Shown here in pieces: positions 22,620 to 32,939 of a stretch of DNA of 64,000 nt. The stretch's first letter is position 1. Every line of letters begins with the position of its first letter. The stretch comes from Allodiplogaster sudhausi (Eukaryota; Nematoda; Chromadorea; Rhabditida; Diplogasteridae), in assembly GCA_945643635.1 (NCBI GenBank), contig CALZFC010000005.1, positions 1,629,001 through 1,693,000 of the forward strand. The letters run 5' to 3'. The notes beneath the pieces were generated by a model. That model did not search any database, was not told where the DNA came from, and saw nothing but the letters and a program-made list of their open reading frames with translations. The position numbers and the translations under genes are program-made.

Positions 22620-23852
22620 CGTATTCCGCATATAGTACAAGTTGCAAACCGGCCTCTAGGGTTTTTTTCAGAAAATCGCATTGAAATCTGTGTTGTTCCA
22701 CTACGGATAAGTTCAAAGTCATTATTAACACGGAGACAAGTTAAGCGCAAATAGACAGAATCCGTTTGTGTACTGTTTATAGCTGATAGCCAAATCGCGG
22801 GCTTCAGTAATTGCCCCAATATTTTCGTAAAACATTAGAAACGACTCGGCATAGGAGCCATTCTTAAAGTTTGTTTTAATCGGTTGTGCTGGGAATGTCA
22901 CTCCACCGGCGTCAATTGACACTTCAGAAGTATTGAAATGTTCAAAATTGAATGGAGATTGTTTGAGAGAACCGTCGTATGCGCTTGTGCTCACAAGCCC
23001 AACAATAATACGACGTGGAATAATATCTGTGAACACTGTAGAATATGGCAAATCATAACGACCACCGGGCACAGCAACAACCCGAACTCTAGTGCGTTTG
23101 TAAGGGTATCGTGCTGGATAGGAGAGCAAATTCTTTTCCAGCGCTAGATTTGCAGAGCTGATAACATCCACAGCACGAATTAGTAATTTCATCGACACCA
23201 CTTCGATTTTCACTCCATTTTCCTTTGCATTTGCATCTAGAGACTCGAGTACAAAATTATCGGAATTACGGTGAAAATGAAACTGTAGATTCAAATGAGG
23301 TACTAGCAATCTGTCAGTACTGAAATGATCGATATGAACTGGAGCAATAAGGTCAATCTCGCCAAATTTAGTAGCTGCGACGCGTTTGGTATAGCCGCCA
23401 TTATCAAGGGAATTCAAACCCGCATTATCATCGTAATACCCAGCTGCCTGTAGGACACCATATTTGCTATCTGTACTATGGGTTAAGAGAGTTTCAAGAT
23501 ATGCCTTATACGCATATTGGCTACACTCAAAAATCTGTTGGTTGTTAATTTCTAAATTAACTTGGGAAAAGAATGTGGCTCCAATGTAGTTAATACACGT
23601 GTAGTCGGCGCTGTCATTTGGATCAATGCGATTTAACTTCAACTTCATAGCAATATACGTTTTTGAACATTGCAAGTAGTGGCGAGAATCGACAACGTTG
23701 AACAAATATGGTCCAGTGTTATTAATGGGAGTGCTAGTGGGAATTGAGAGCCATCGAGCCGAATCAAGAGCTACTTGTGTTGCAGGGATTTCAAAGAGAG
23801 CCAGTTCACTACGAATAGCCGGAGCAGACTTTTGGTCGATAAGTTTACCCAT
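22620..23852 (-). pseudogene. Maverick major-capsid-like protein, frameshifted near the C-terminus
   Basis: The long frame (375 codons) matches the widespread Maverick capsid family: SELALFEIPATQVALDS near the start, GPYLFNVVDSRHYLQ, FFSQVNLEINNQQIF, YKAYLETLLTHSTDSKYG, HFSTDRLLVPHLNLQFHFHR, AVPGGRYDLPYS and SPFNFEHFNTSEVSIDAGG. This family is predicted to form double-jelly-roll capsomers. Two shifts follow TNGFCLFALNLS: one near 22733 and one in a run of seven A near 22668; the frames beyond read NDFELIRSGTTQ and LEAGLQLVLYAEYDGMY, the expected end. The start codon overlaps the stop of the upstream basic protein (TAATG). The LINE begins about 170 bases downstream. Confidence 0.85.
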
Positions 23853-24325
23853 TATTTAGAGAAAATATCTCTAGGAAAGGTTTGTTTCTTCACCTTCTTG
23901 GTACGCCTTTTATACTTTTGCACACGTTTTGTTTTAGGCACACTTTTCGTTTTTCGTCTTTTCACAGTCTTTCTCTTCTTTCTACGCTTTTTACCGCTTC
24001 CTGTCTGAATATGTGCTTTTCCTCGTGCTGACAAACGTTTATACGCATTTCCAGCTCGTTGCTTGAAAGAATCACCAATACTTCGCCCCATGTTAATATC
24101 GTCAACTATTTCCTCGCCAGCCGTAAGTGCTTCAGTTGCAACACTTCTTCCGACGCGTTTCGCAATTGGCAAAAGGGATGTGAATAGTTTCGAAAGTAGT
24201 CCGCCAATGCCAGAACTGCCACGCTGGTAAGGAAAACCACGAAAGCCAGAGCCACTTTGACGCGCTTGCTCAAGGAACACATCGGACCAATCAATAGAAA
24301 TATTTGGATCAAAATGTATGTGCAT
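23852..24325 (-). CDS. basic Maverick structural protein (pVI/core-like)
   Basis: 157 residues. A Gly-rich segment FRGFPYQRGSSGIGGLLSKL followed by an amphipathic helix region (LLPIAKRVGRSVATEALTAG) is typical of a conserved Maverick protein placed next to the capsid gene. The last 50 residues are strongly basic (GSGKKRRKKRKTVKRRKT), suggesting DNA binding inside a particle. Frame intact. It overlaps the penton-like gene by 17 bases and the capsid start by one. The pVI-like label is by position and character only. Confidence 0.7.
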   Translation of the reverse strand: MHIHFDPNISIDWSDVFLEQARQSGSGFRGFPYQRGSSGIGGLLSKLFTSLLPIAKRVGRSVATEALTAGEEIVDDINMGRSIGDSFKQRAGNAYKRLSARGKAHIQTGSGKKRRKKRKTVKRRKTKSVPKTKRVQKYKRRTKKVKKQTFPRDIFSK

Positions 24326-25116
24326 TTGTTGCTTTAGGTCGGAAATGCAAAATTAGACAAGCACTTCCCGAATGGAACTTTATAACTTCGTCTTCACTGT
24401 TTTTTTTTATATGTACGTGTACGCTGTCAAAATCTTTGGCTCGTACATTTATATATTGGGGGCCAGTGAACCTTAAATGCACGTTTTCACCGTGATCTGC
24501 ATTAACCGTTACAATTTTAAGCAAAGGGCATAGAGTATTTGAAACAATTTGATTTTCGATAATATTTGCATAAACAAATAACATCTCTTTTGCAACGTGA
24601 ACACGGTTCTTTGCCGGAACAGCAATCTTACTATTGGAATGCATGACAGATTTTGGCTCAAAACCAAGTAAATATGCTAATTTTTGTGAAAATGTAATAG
24701 AATAGACATTATGGTCTGGCATGAACTCACACCGTCCTGTGTGTGTATTGAAACTCAAAAGTCCTTGCGAATAATACCCAAATTTCTCTCTATACGCCTG
24801 CTGCAGTACATTGCTAACTTGGTTAACTAGCGAGCTTGCATTATTATATGAATTTGTTGGAACTGTCAGCTTGTGTTCTATTGTATTATACAAATCTTCT
24901 GGATCATTCATGTATTTCACTAAAATTGTATTTTCATTGAAAGTGTCATCTTCATGCTTATCTGTGATGATCAAAAGTGTACGGAAAAATTATCTCCGTC
25001 AAGGCAACTTCATACTCGCATTGTAAATGAATAGGAGCGGGGAGTCTTACTTTAAAATTTCCAATTACATCATCCTTATTCGTGTTTGAAAGAAGTGTAA
25101 TATAGAAATCCTTCAT
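24309..25116 (-). pseudogene. Maverick penton/minor-capsid-like protein, one frameshift
   Basis: The start MKDFYITLLSN, then CEYEVALTEIIFPYTF, is the hallmark N-terminus of the single-jelly-roll minor capsid (penton) family of Mavericks. The frame then breaks by one base at about 24975; the remaining 221 codons begin MIITDKHEDDTF and continue through KLAYLLGFEPKSVMH and NVHLRFTGPQYINVRAKDFD to the stop. The start overlaps the stop of the upstream membrane protein gene as TAATG. If the shift is real the protein is dead; if it is an error the gene is intact. Confidence 0.8.
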
Positions 25117-25343
25117 TACTTTTTCTGGGATATTGCCGGTGATGGTAGAAGGTAACCAATGCTTGAAGACAGAATAGCGACCCAGAGTTTTTCATCTCGG
25201 CAGTTTGTGAACGATAGGTTATATATCGAAACGATAACCACCATGTAAATTAACAAAACTTGCGCAATATAGACAACAAGTGAGCGAGAGCATGTAATTT
25301 CACCGAGATGCCAAGAATTAGAGCTTTCTGACAGTTCCTGCAT
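25116..25343 (-). CDS. small membrane protein of the Maverick
   Basis: 75 residues with one strong membrane span (LVVYIAQVLLIYMVVIVSIY) and a conserved-looking tail, LWVAILSSSIGYLLPSP. It begins inside the last codons of the integrase gene and its stop forms TAATG with the penton-like start, so both ends interlock with neighbours. That packing, rather than database similarity, is my main reason to call it real. Role unknown; Mavericks and adenoviruses commonly have small membrane proteins. Confidence 0.6.
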   Translation of the reverse strand: MQELSESSNSWHLGEITCSRSLVVYIAQVLLIYMVVIVSIYNLSFTNCRDEKLWVAILSSSIGYLLPSPAISQKK

Positions 25344-26379
25344 CTATCCAAGAGGGCTGGCTGTAGCCTTGCCACTTTACATACAACTGCTTCTTCCCGT
25401 CTTTATACCGACTGCGTAAAACTTTTTCAATTTTATATTCTCTCGGAGTATACCCTACTAGTTCTGTCTCGTAAACAATGGAATTTATTTCATTTCCGCC
25501 CATATCCTCAATTATGTACGCTGGAGGGTCTTTAAATAGTAGTTTTCTAATTACAAATGTTTCCAGAGTAAAAGTATTTTTGTAGCCTTTTCTAAAAACT
25601 TGGTTTGTTATAGATAATCTAACAGTATCGCCAATTTTATAACGGTGTTTTGCAGTCTTTTCTAAATCGTTGCCGTATAACGTCTTCCAAACATATTCTG
25701 CATTTTCTTTTATTACGTTTGATGGCGCAATGCCCCCAATTGACTTTAACGGTTTGTCATTAATCGCGTTGATTGTATCTTGAAGTACATCCACCCACCG
25801 ATAAGTATTATACTCTGAAAAATAGCGATAAAGCCTTGACTTTATACGTTTAATGCTATTTTCCGCAAGTGCACACTTTAATGTCTGGTTTTTTGGCACT
25901 CTATGTTCAATATCACATTTTGCTAAAATATTTCTAAATTTGGAATTAATAAACTCTTTTCCAGCATCTGTATACAGACGGATAGGGACACGTTTGTGTC
26001 TTTGCAAAATTGCGACATAAGCATTTGCTGTCTGTTCTGCAGTTTTCTGTTTCAGAGGTTCAGCCATTATGAAGCGACTAAGCACATCTGCAACCACTAA
26101 AATGTACTGATATCCAGAATTTTGTTTCTTCAAATCCATCATAACTGCTAAGTCTGCTTGGTGGTCACTATTAATCCATGAGCATTGCAGCTTATTTGTC
26201 TTTAATTTTAATTTTCTAGGAAAATGGGCGGTATATGTATCATTCGAATGGAGAAACTTTTTGATTTCTTTCTTTGCAGTTTACACACCAGCATTACGGG
26301 CTGCCCTATACAATTCGTCAACACCTCCAAATGCACCAGGATTTTTAATATCTCCATAAATCTTTCCTAAATCTTCCAT
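25318..26379 (-). pseudogene. Maverick integrase with chromodomain, early stop codon
   Basis: Retrovirus-type DDE integrase that joins element ends to target DNA. The full frame starts at 26379 (MEDLGKIYGDIKNPG) and is 353 codons. Codon 33 is TAA (26281-26283), after GGVDELYRAARNAGV; reading resumes in the same frame with TAKKEIKKFLHSNDTY, so it is a point nonsense change or an error. The core has the first Asp in VVADVLSRF, the second in YTDAGKEF and the Glu in ALAENSIKRIK, so the catalytic triad is present. The C-terminus is a chromodomain (YKIEKVLRSRYKDGKKQLY, then YVKWQGY). An internal Met at 26142 could give a shorter protein lacking the N-terminal zinc-binding part. Confidence 0.87.
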
Positions 26380-27021
26380 TTGTGAACAATAAATGCTCCA
26401 GACGAAATTTGGTTTTTTCTAGTTGAGTTACCGAGGGTATTATGGTCAAAATTTGTATCTTGTAATGCGTCTGCAAATTCCTGTGCTCCTTCTGGAGGTT
26501 TCGAATTAGTACGCCACGGGTTGGAAAAGTCGTCAACTAACGCGCTGATAGTTGTTTCCGCTGAGTGTGATTATGTTATCTTTTATTGCGAAATATTTTG
26601 GGTATTTGAGCAAATGGTCAATAAGCGGTTTTACTTTTTCTTGAACCACTTTGCTTCTCGTATGTACCGTATTCTGAGGGGTGGGCTGTGAGGGAGCTGG
26701 CAATTGTGCAGCTGCGGGAGTTGACGTCTGTACTGGTAGTGGCTTCGGAGCGGGAATCTGTCTAGCAGTTGCCACCGAAGTGCTAACTGATGGTTCTGAG
26801 AAATTGTCCTGCCATGCGCCCTCTGCGTCGTCGACATACGGTCTTCCATGAATCTTTTGCGTGAGTTTTTGCAACACAGCATTGTATTTCTTCATTTTCT
26901 CATCTGATGCAGATTTAGACTCAAAGACTTGTTTTAGCTCATCTTCTATTCTTTCCAAAAATGTCTTAGGCCTTGGTGTTTTTGCTAAGTCTGTCAGTTT
27001 TTCTTCAGAAATTAGCACCAT
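26367..27021 (-). pseudogene. Maverick structural/packaging protein of unknown role, one frameshift
   Basis: The first 162 codons start MVLISEEKLTDLAKTPRP, run through a charged helical part and a Pro/Gln-rich linker (PAPKPLPVQTSTPAAAQ) to an ordered end, LKYPKYFAIKDNIITLSG. One base shift at about 26565 moves reading to a frame with ISALVDDFSNPWRTN, EGAQEFADALQDTN and HNTLGNSTRKN, the expected C-terminal part of a protein found beside the ATPase in other Mavericks. It then overlaps the integrase start by 13 bases. Confidence 0.6.
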
Positions 27022-27024
27022 CTT

Positions 27025-27356
27025 TTAAATGACATTTGCAATCAAATTTGCAGCAACGCTAGCAATTATCGGTAACAGGGGGCAAGAAAGCCGGAACCGG
27101 TCTGCACAATTTTTTGCTTTGCAATGCTTATATTCCGCACTCTCGATAACTTTCGCAACTCTGGAGCACACTTCTGTAAGGCTTTTTGCGATTTTATATT
27201 CATTTTAACATTTCCATAAAGAACGTTGCATATTGCTTCAACTAAACATATGACTGTATTAGCATCCAACTCATTTAAATCCCTCTCAAAATCGGATATT
27301 TTTGCCAAGTTTTCAATATTCTGCACTGTTTCCTTTGTCCACTTTGCTCTTCTCAT
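27025..27356 (-). pseudogene. small Maverick protein with hydrophobic C-terminus, one frameshift
   Basis: Starts MRRAKWTKETVQNIEN, overlapping the ATPase stop as ATGA. About 95 helical residues lead to KQKIVQTGSGFLAP; a run of five C at about 27076-27080 then shifts the frame, and the next frame reads LLPIIASVAANLIANV and stops six bases before the next gene. A helical body with a short hydrophobic tail is common for a small Maverick protein in this place. One missing C would restore continuity, so this is a prime case for checking reads. Confidence 0.55.
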
Positions 27357-27982
27357 TTTGGTATGTAGCAGTACACTCTTTCAGCTAAAGGAAAAATACT
27401 AGTACGTAGCTGAAATTTTGTTTCAGTTGTCTTATGTAGATCGATAAGTAAATATGTATGAGGAAGTCTCGTAGCGTCCTCAAAGGCTTCAATGAAGAAC
27501 TTTTGATTCGTGGGTCGTAGCTGATGTGCCAGAGAACGAATAGATAGCAAATCTGAATTATTCTTGAAAATAATCAGATAGCTGCTGTTAATATGTAAAT
27601 TACGTATAATCTTGCTGTAAAAAAGGTTGTGGGTTACAACAATGGTTGTTAGAGAATAATGATGCGTTGCCACAGTGAAAAGCTTTTCAGCATCACCCCA
27701 TTTATCTATTTGTACCATGAGGTCATCTAATATGACCAAAGGCTTCTTTTCTCGTAATTTTTTAAGTTCTTCAAGAGATGGAAGACCTTCGCACATTGTT
27801 ACATGTTTCTCATGAGCAAAACTATCATACCCCGGTTGGTATTCATTATAACAGAAAAATATGCTTTTTGGTGGATTATTATAAACAGCATCGGGTTCTG
27901 CTATTATCCGTCTCAAAAGTTCTGTTTTTCCGGCACCAGACGGTCCACAAATCAACATATTGGTTTGTGATTCAAGAAGCAT
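27353..27982 (-). CDS. Maverick genome-packaging ATPase (FtsK/HerA-type)
   Basis: About 209 residues from MLLESQTNM; an acceptor (TTTTTTTAG) lies just upstream, so a spliced leader exon is possible and the frame is open to 28072. Walker A is GPSGAGKTELL, Walker B is VILDDLMVQ, and a later THNLF is the usual sensor/arginine-finger-side motif (TQNLF in relatives). This family pumps DNA into capsids. The frame is intact, one of few in the element. The stop overlaps the next start as ATGA. Confidence 0.88.
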   Translation of the reverse strand: MLLESQTNMLICGPSGAGKTELLRRIIAEPDAVYNNPPKSIFFCYNEYQPGYDSFAHEKHVTMCEGLPSLEELKKLREKKPLVILDDLMVQIDKWGDAEKLFTVATHHYSLTTIVVTHNLFYSKIIRNLHINSSYLIIFKNNSDLLSIRSLAHQLRPTNQKFFIEAFEDATRLPHTYLLIDLHKTTETKFQLRTSIFPLAERVYCYIPK

Positions 27983-28212
27983 CTTCCAATTTCTAAAAAA
28001 AAATGAAACCAAAATGTTTGCCTTATTTATATAGTATGTGCTGATTGTTAAAAAAAAGGAAATAACACTCACAATCAGAAAACAGCATGTTTATTTAAAA
28101 AAAATGTAATATATCAAAGTCTTCAGATCATAGGTAAAAGGATCACACAAACTGGAACAACAATCTTCAAGAAATCATTTCGCATGGTAATCAACAAATT
28201 TCACAACAATTC

Positions 28213-30320
28213 TTAAGAGTATCCATAAGGCACGGTTTCAAATGATCCTCTTATGATGCGCCTTTTATCAAAAACTGGTCGGAGATTTTTTTTGCATCTC
28301 CACGGTACGCACAGAGCGGTCGGCGTCGGTGACGAACTTGTTGTAGACGATAGCAACTGGATCGGCTTCCTCATGTCTGCTGACCTTCCCGACGAACACC
28401 CTCATCTGGCGGAAGTGGATGCTATGCGCCGTCTCACTGTTCAGAGGAAAGCCGCGACATTTAACGACTTCCTTCTCACTGCCGTCGGCCAACTCGGTCC
28501 GATATGCATAGGCTTTCGCCCCCTTGGAGACGAACTCGGTCGCCCTTGCACCCGCAGGCAACTCAGACACGAGTTGTCCAAGAAAGTCACCGATGAGTGG
28601 CTGAATCGGGTTCTCGACATCCTTCTTCTTGAGGAATATGACACTGTCAGTGTCTGAAAAATATCCTTATTACTAAATGTAATTATTTATGTATTCAGAA
28701 AACGAGAGAGAGAGAGAGAGAAAACATACCACAGTATAGGATGTTGGCGGCATCGATAAGATCCATCGCTTCGTAGAGGGTCATCCTGGCATAAGCGGTT
28801 GTGAGAGCAGCGGACGCAAGACTGCTCGTTGGGAGAGGGCGCACTTCCTCGTCTCTCTTCTCGAAGACAATCTGCAGTTTCTCCTCCGTCAGATACGCCA
28901 TGTCTAGAATGTGCATGGAGCCGTCGTAGAGTACTTGGAAGTAGCGGTCGACTCTATTCACAATCTCCGTCTGCCGCTTCTTCGATCGCTCCCCGAGCTT
29001 GCCCCACTAAAAATATCTAACTATATATATTGCAAGTAATTTAAGAGTAAATTACCAGGCTGTTGAGGAAAAGCTTGGCGACTTGTCTTGCCGACTTGTT
29101 CGTTTTGATCTTTTCTGCATCCAGGGAGAGGCCTGCTCTTTTAAACCAACGCCGAATGTAGCGTCGCTTCTGCTTCTCTGTCTCGACACCGTTCGGCCAG
29201 CCACTCGCCTCCTAATAAAAAGAATTTTTTCTTCATTAGTATGTAATAAAACATACCACTTTCATTTTCATGAAGGTGTCGATGTATTCGGAAAAGATTC
29301 CGTGACGGACCTCTCCATCGATGACTTGATGCACGATCCATTCTTCGTAGTGTCGTGCCTAAATAAATATATTTTAGAAGAATAAAATTATAAGAATTAA
29401 TCTAACGTCAAAGACACGGCGGATGATGTAGCCCTTGCAGAGGGCCATCTCCAACTCGATTGTTGCCCACGTTCCGACAAAGACCCTCTCCTACTCGCTA
29501 TGGCTGCACCCGATGCTGTGCGGGTCCATCTCGAGAGCACAACTCTTGCAGAGAGGGTAGAGAAGTTTGTTGTTGTGGCGGAATGGCAAGACGGGAAGCC
29601 ACAAGTCCTTTGGCGCCAGAACCTAAATAAACATAAGTAAAATACGAGAATTCTGTATGTATGTGGCATACCTCACACTTCATAAACCCGTTGATTTTCA
29701 GTTCTTCCGGCTTCTTAATCGGACAAGTGAAGAATTCTGGAAGTCGACGTTCGCCTTTTCCGATTGGATACGGTTTCTTCTTGTTGGTCGAAGGATACAA
29801 GGAGCAGAAATCGAAATATTCGATGCTCTCATTGTCTCCAGCCTTTGCGTAGAGGCGGAACGCCTCTGTCCTTCCCCCAAAGAACGCATCTTCGATATTG
29901 AGGGGGTCCTAAAATATTATTATAAAAAAATAAGAGAGAGAGAAAAACTTACATGCAGTTCATATCTGCGAAAGAAATCTGCCATTCTCTCGTCGTTAGC
30001 CAAGAGCTTCTTGATGTCGCATTCACGGAAGACGCGAACGATGTGGTTCTCGCGAATGACAGCAAGACGTGCTTCGTCCTCCTGCCGAATGTCCTTTGCC
30101 GTCTTGCCATTGATTATCGCCTTTGCCGGGTAAGTGCACGTACATGCATGGAAGTAGCAACCCATAATCTAAAAAAAAGAGGAGAGATGAAGGAAGAGAA
30201 AGAGAGAGAGAATATTACCTCGATAACTACTCCTCTGCGTGTCTATCTTGGATGTTGGCGTTCTCGTACTCACGAAAGTAGCTGAAAAAGTATTTTTGTT
30301 TGAAAAATAAAAGTGTTTAC

Positions 30321-30400
<80 letters not shown>

Positions 30401-30838
30401 TTATTTCTATAATAAAACTCACGCGAGTGTCTTGAGTGCCAAACGACTCTGCTTGAATTCCGGCAGCACTGCCGGCTCGATTGCCAAAGTATCGTTCTTG
30501 AGGAAGTTGCGGCGGAAGACAACCATGGCTGCACTCGCTGCAGTCGTCGCTTCGTGAAATACATTCACACCCGTAAGGGCATGACACTCCGAATCGAATG
30601 CGAAGATGCCCTTATGGAGCAGAAGGACGTCTGATAAACAGTATTTGCGCATGTCCTCCTTGAAGTCGAGGGTGTCATTGTAGTGGTCTTCAAACCACTC
30701 CTCGAAATCCTTCCGCTCTTCTTTCTTCATCCACTGGGGGTTGAAGAACTCCTTGTCAGGCATCACATCCTTGTAGTTGAAGTGGCTTCTTCGGGCAAAG
30801 CCATGCGGCAAAGCCATGCGGGCTCTTCCCCCCCCCAC
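28213..30838 (-). pseudogene. Protein-primed DNA polymerase B of the Maverick, N-terminus missing, several breaks
   Basis: Nine exons: 30423-30838, about 30215-30283, 29953-30168, 29672-29908, 29407-29622, 29257-29358, 29056-29211, 28730-29006 and 28213-28653. Exo III motif YCLSDVLLL, then TGVNVFHEATTAAS, GCYFHACTC, polymerase motif A DFCSLYP, the EASGWPNG and NKSARQVAKLFLNS regions, YARMTLYEAM, motif C YCDTDSV split by an intron, and the C-terminal FVSKGAKAYAYRT and CRGFPLNS. Upstream sequence for Exo I and Exo II is absent; the frame ends at a run of nine C (30829-30837) beside the S23 pseudogene. Breaks: frame change in exon 2, TAG at 29491-29493 after CSHSE, and a one-base change in a run of eight A near the end, after which DKRRI and VPYGYS fit. 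An (AT)n tract fills the first intron. Intron density is unusual beside the intronless ATPase. Confidence 0.88.
30321..30396. repeat. (TA)n microsatellite in the first polymerase intron
   Basis: Uninterrupted TA dinucleotides of about 75 bases between exons 1 and 2 of the polymerase. It yields Tyr-Ile frames on both strands that are not genes. Confidence 0.97.
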
Positions 30839-31005
30839 AAAGCCTGAACCAAGGTACCATCAACCAATTTCGCCTTATTTTCACCAACATCTCAAGGAAT
30901 ACTCAAGGAACTAGACAGATGCAACAAAATTTATAAATGTCGCCTCAAATAACAATGGTATAACAAAGACTGTGCGAGATTGAGACATGAGGGCAGTCCG
31001 GAGAT

Positions 31006-32027
31006 CTACGAACGAGGTCTCTTCTTCTTGCCCTTGAAGATAGCGATGAGGGACGTGTTGGCGACCATGACGATCTTGAAACGGACACCGGGAATGTCTC
31101 CGACGGCGTGGCCCTTGCGACCGAATCCGGCCACGAGCACCTCGTCGTTCTCCTTAAAAAAACGGTTGTTGAAAAGAAAATATTAAGCGAAAACAAAATA
31201 TTAAGCGAAACCGATAGATACTGTATAGCCCGACATAATCACAAGCAACGAAAATCATCACATATGGCTTATCAGCAAGACCCTTTACACGTATTCAAGC
31301 TAAATGATTTGGCGGTTTAAATAAAGTTAAGTTAAAATAGTGAAAAAAGTGATCAAGACAATAACAGTTCTTCCTGTTTTAAGAACAAAACGTGACTCTT
31401 CAAATGTAAATAAGAGCCATCTTCACAACCCGCAGAACACAAATAACGCAGGAAACGTGAAAACAGAATAAGTGGGTTGCCTCCTTCCACGATAAACAAG
31501 GACAAAAAAGGTGAGCCCATTCAACAAGTATATTACATCATTTATCCTCACCTCGATGAAGTTGAGGCGCCGTCGTTCGGCTCGAAGGCGGTGATCTTCT
31601 TGCCGTTCTTGATCAGCAGGACACGCACGAACTTGCGGATGGCAGAGTTGGGCTGCATAGCCTCGACTCCGCTGAAGAAAAGGAAAAATAATACACGATA
31701 TTTCCTTTGATTTTTGTTGACATTGTTATAATTCTTTATAAAAACACCCCAAAACCGACTGAATTATGCAAGAATTAAAATCTAATAGGAATATCATCGG
31801 TAAAAGTGCAAAAAAGGCAATAAAAGGTAATTTTCAAAAGCAAAAAACGGTTAAAAAGAAAAAAGAAGGCCTGAAAGCACGCACACCGTCTCGAGGACGA
31901 TTCTCTTGGCGTGAGACGCGCCTCCGAATTGGTTGGCCTTCCAGTGCGTGCCGAGATGCGCCTTCTTTTAGCACTTGCCATTCCATCGCTGCTCCTGACG
32001 ATGGATCTTCAGCCTGCGCGCAGTGCG
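31006..32027 (-). pseudogene. rps-23: Ribosomal protein S23 (uS12) pseudogene inside the Maverick
   Basis: Three exons of a small-subunit ribosomal protein gene: 31885-32027 ([37 protein letters not shown]), 31552-31671 ([19 protein letters not shown]) and 31006-31152 ([20 protein letters not shown] to GKKKRPRS and stop). Introns are kept, with good GT-AG ends, so it was not copied from mRNA. Damage: TAA at 31968-31970 where a Tyr is expected, and one base missing after EPNDG before the NFIE region, at about 31558. Several conserved residues are altered (for example FVRV for CVRV). The first exon with the start is not found. It lies within the TSD-bounded element, right where the polymerase N-terminus should continue. 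Confidence 0.87.
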
Positions 32028-32348
32028 CTATGGCGGAGTAGCTGGATAAGAGGTTACTGAAGAGACAAAACTAAATATCCATGATAATAATCAAAACTAA
32101 AACCAAAAACAACGTAAAACAATAAACATTACACGATGACAAGCGGCGAAATAAAACTTCACGCTGATTTTAGTGTGGTCAAAATGTCGTGGTGCAAGGA
32201 GTGCATCCAAAATTATGGGTGCCGGAAAATAGAAAACAGAACGGCCAAATTTTTTTGCCGCAGATTTGAATCGTGGCATTTTGGTTACTGTAATATTATT
32301 CCGTGTTCGGTTCCTTTAATATATAAATTTTTTAAAGTATGGTTCGCA

Positions 32349-32871
32349 TATAATACCTCTTCCACTTCTTCGTTCTCTTCCGCGTCATCGTTTGTCTAAA
32401 GGAAATATTATTTTAGAGAGAATATGCACGAATCGAAATTAACCTCTTGGACCATGCCTGCGCCGGTCTGAACTTCTTCATCGTCGCTACTCGCTCCGTA
32501 GTGTAGTAAAAGATAGGAAGAGAGAGAGAGGGGGGAGAGAAAGTGAGAGAGATACCTTGTCAATATGACGACGAATGAAATCTGGTATCTCCATGTCATC
32601 ATCATCGCTTTCCTGAGCATGAAGAATAGTGAGAGAGAGAGAGATACAGAGAAAGAAAGTAGAATACAGTACCTCGATTTCTTCTCCCGCCTCGTTTTCT
32701 TCTTCCTCTTCGCTTTCATTGAATGGCTGAGGATAGCTTGTTGACGGTTGCTCATCGCTCACTCTCTAAGAATTAAAAAAATATTTAGCTTTTAGCATTT
32801 GGTGATACCTCATCAGAAGATCGACATTTCTTCTTCCTCGTTGCTGTAGCTGAAGAGTTTGCACGTTTCAT
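32349..32871 (-). CDS. short acidic protein gene, multi-exon, in the Maverick cargo region
   Basis: Exons 32809-32871 (MKRANSSATATRKKKCRSSD), 32673-32765 (SDEQPSTSYPQPFNESEEEE), 32556-32612 (ESDDDDMEIPDFIRRHID), then about 32447-32500 (SSDDEEVQTGAGMVQE) and 32349-32391 (TNDDAEENEEVEE). The first three join in frame with GT-AG introns; the fourth has no acceptor in the right phase, so that junction is uncertain. The product would have a basic start and a long acidic tract, like a histone- or Zn-protein-binding tail. Not recognised. Short GA tracts fill the introns. Confidence 0.4.
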
Positions 32872-32939
32872 GGCCTCGAATGGCGACGGAAATGTGAGTT
32901 TCTGGAATATTTTATTTATTCATAGATACACATATTTAG

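Noticed and set aside
22375..22635. Plus-strand frame opposite the LINE/capsid junction
   Set aside because: Antisense shadow of the capsid tail and the LINE 5' end.
30169..30587. Tyr-Ile repeat frames on both strands
   Set aside because: They cross the (TA)n microsatellite in the first polymerase intron.
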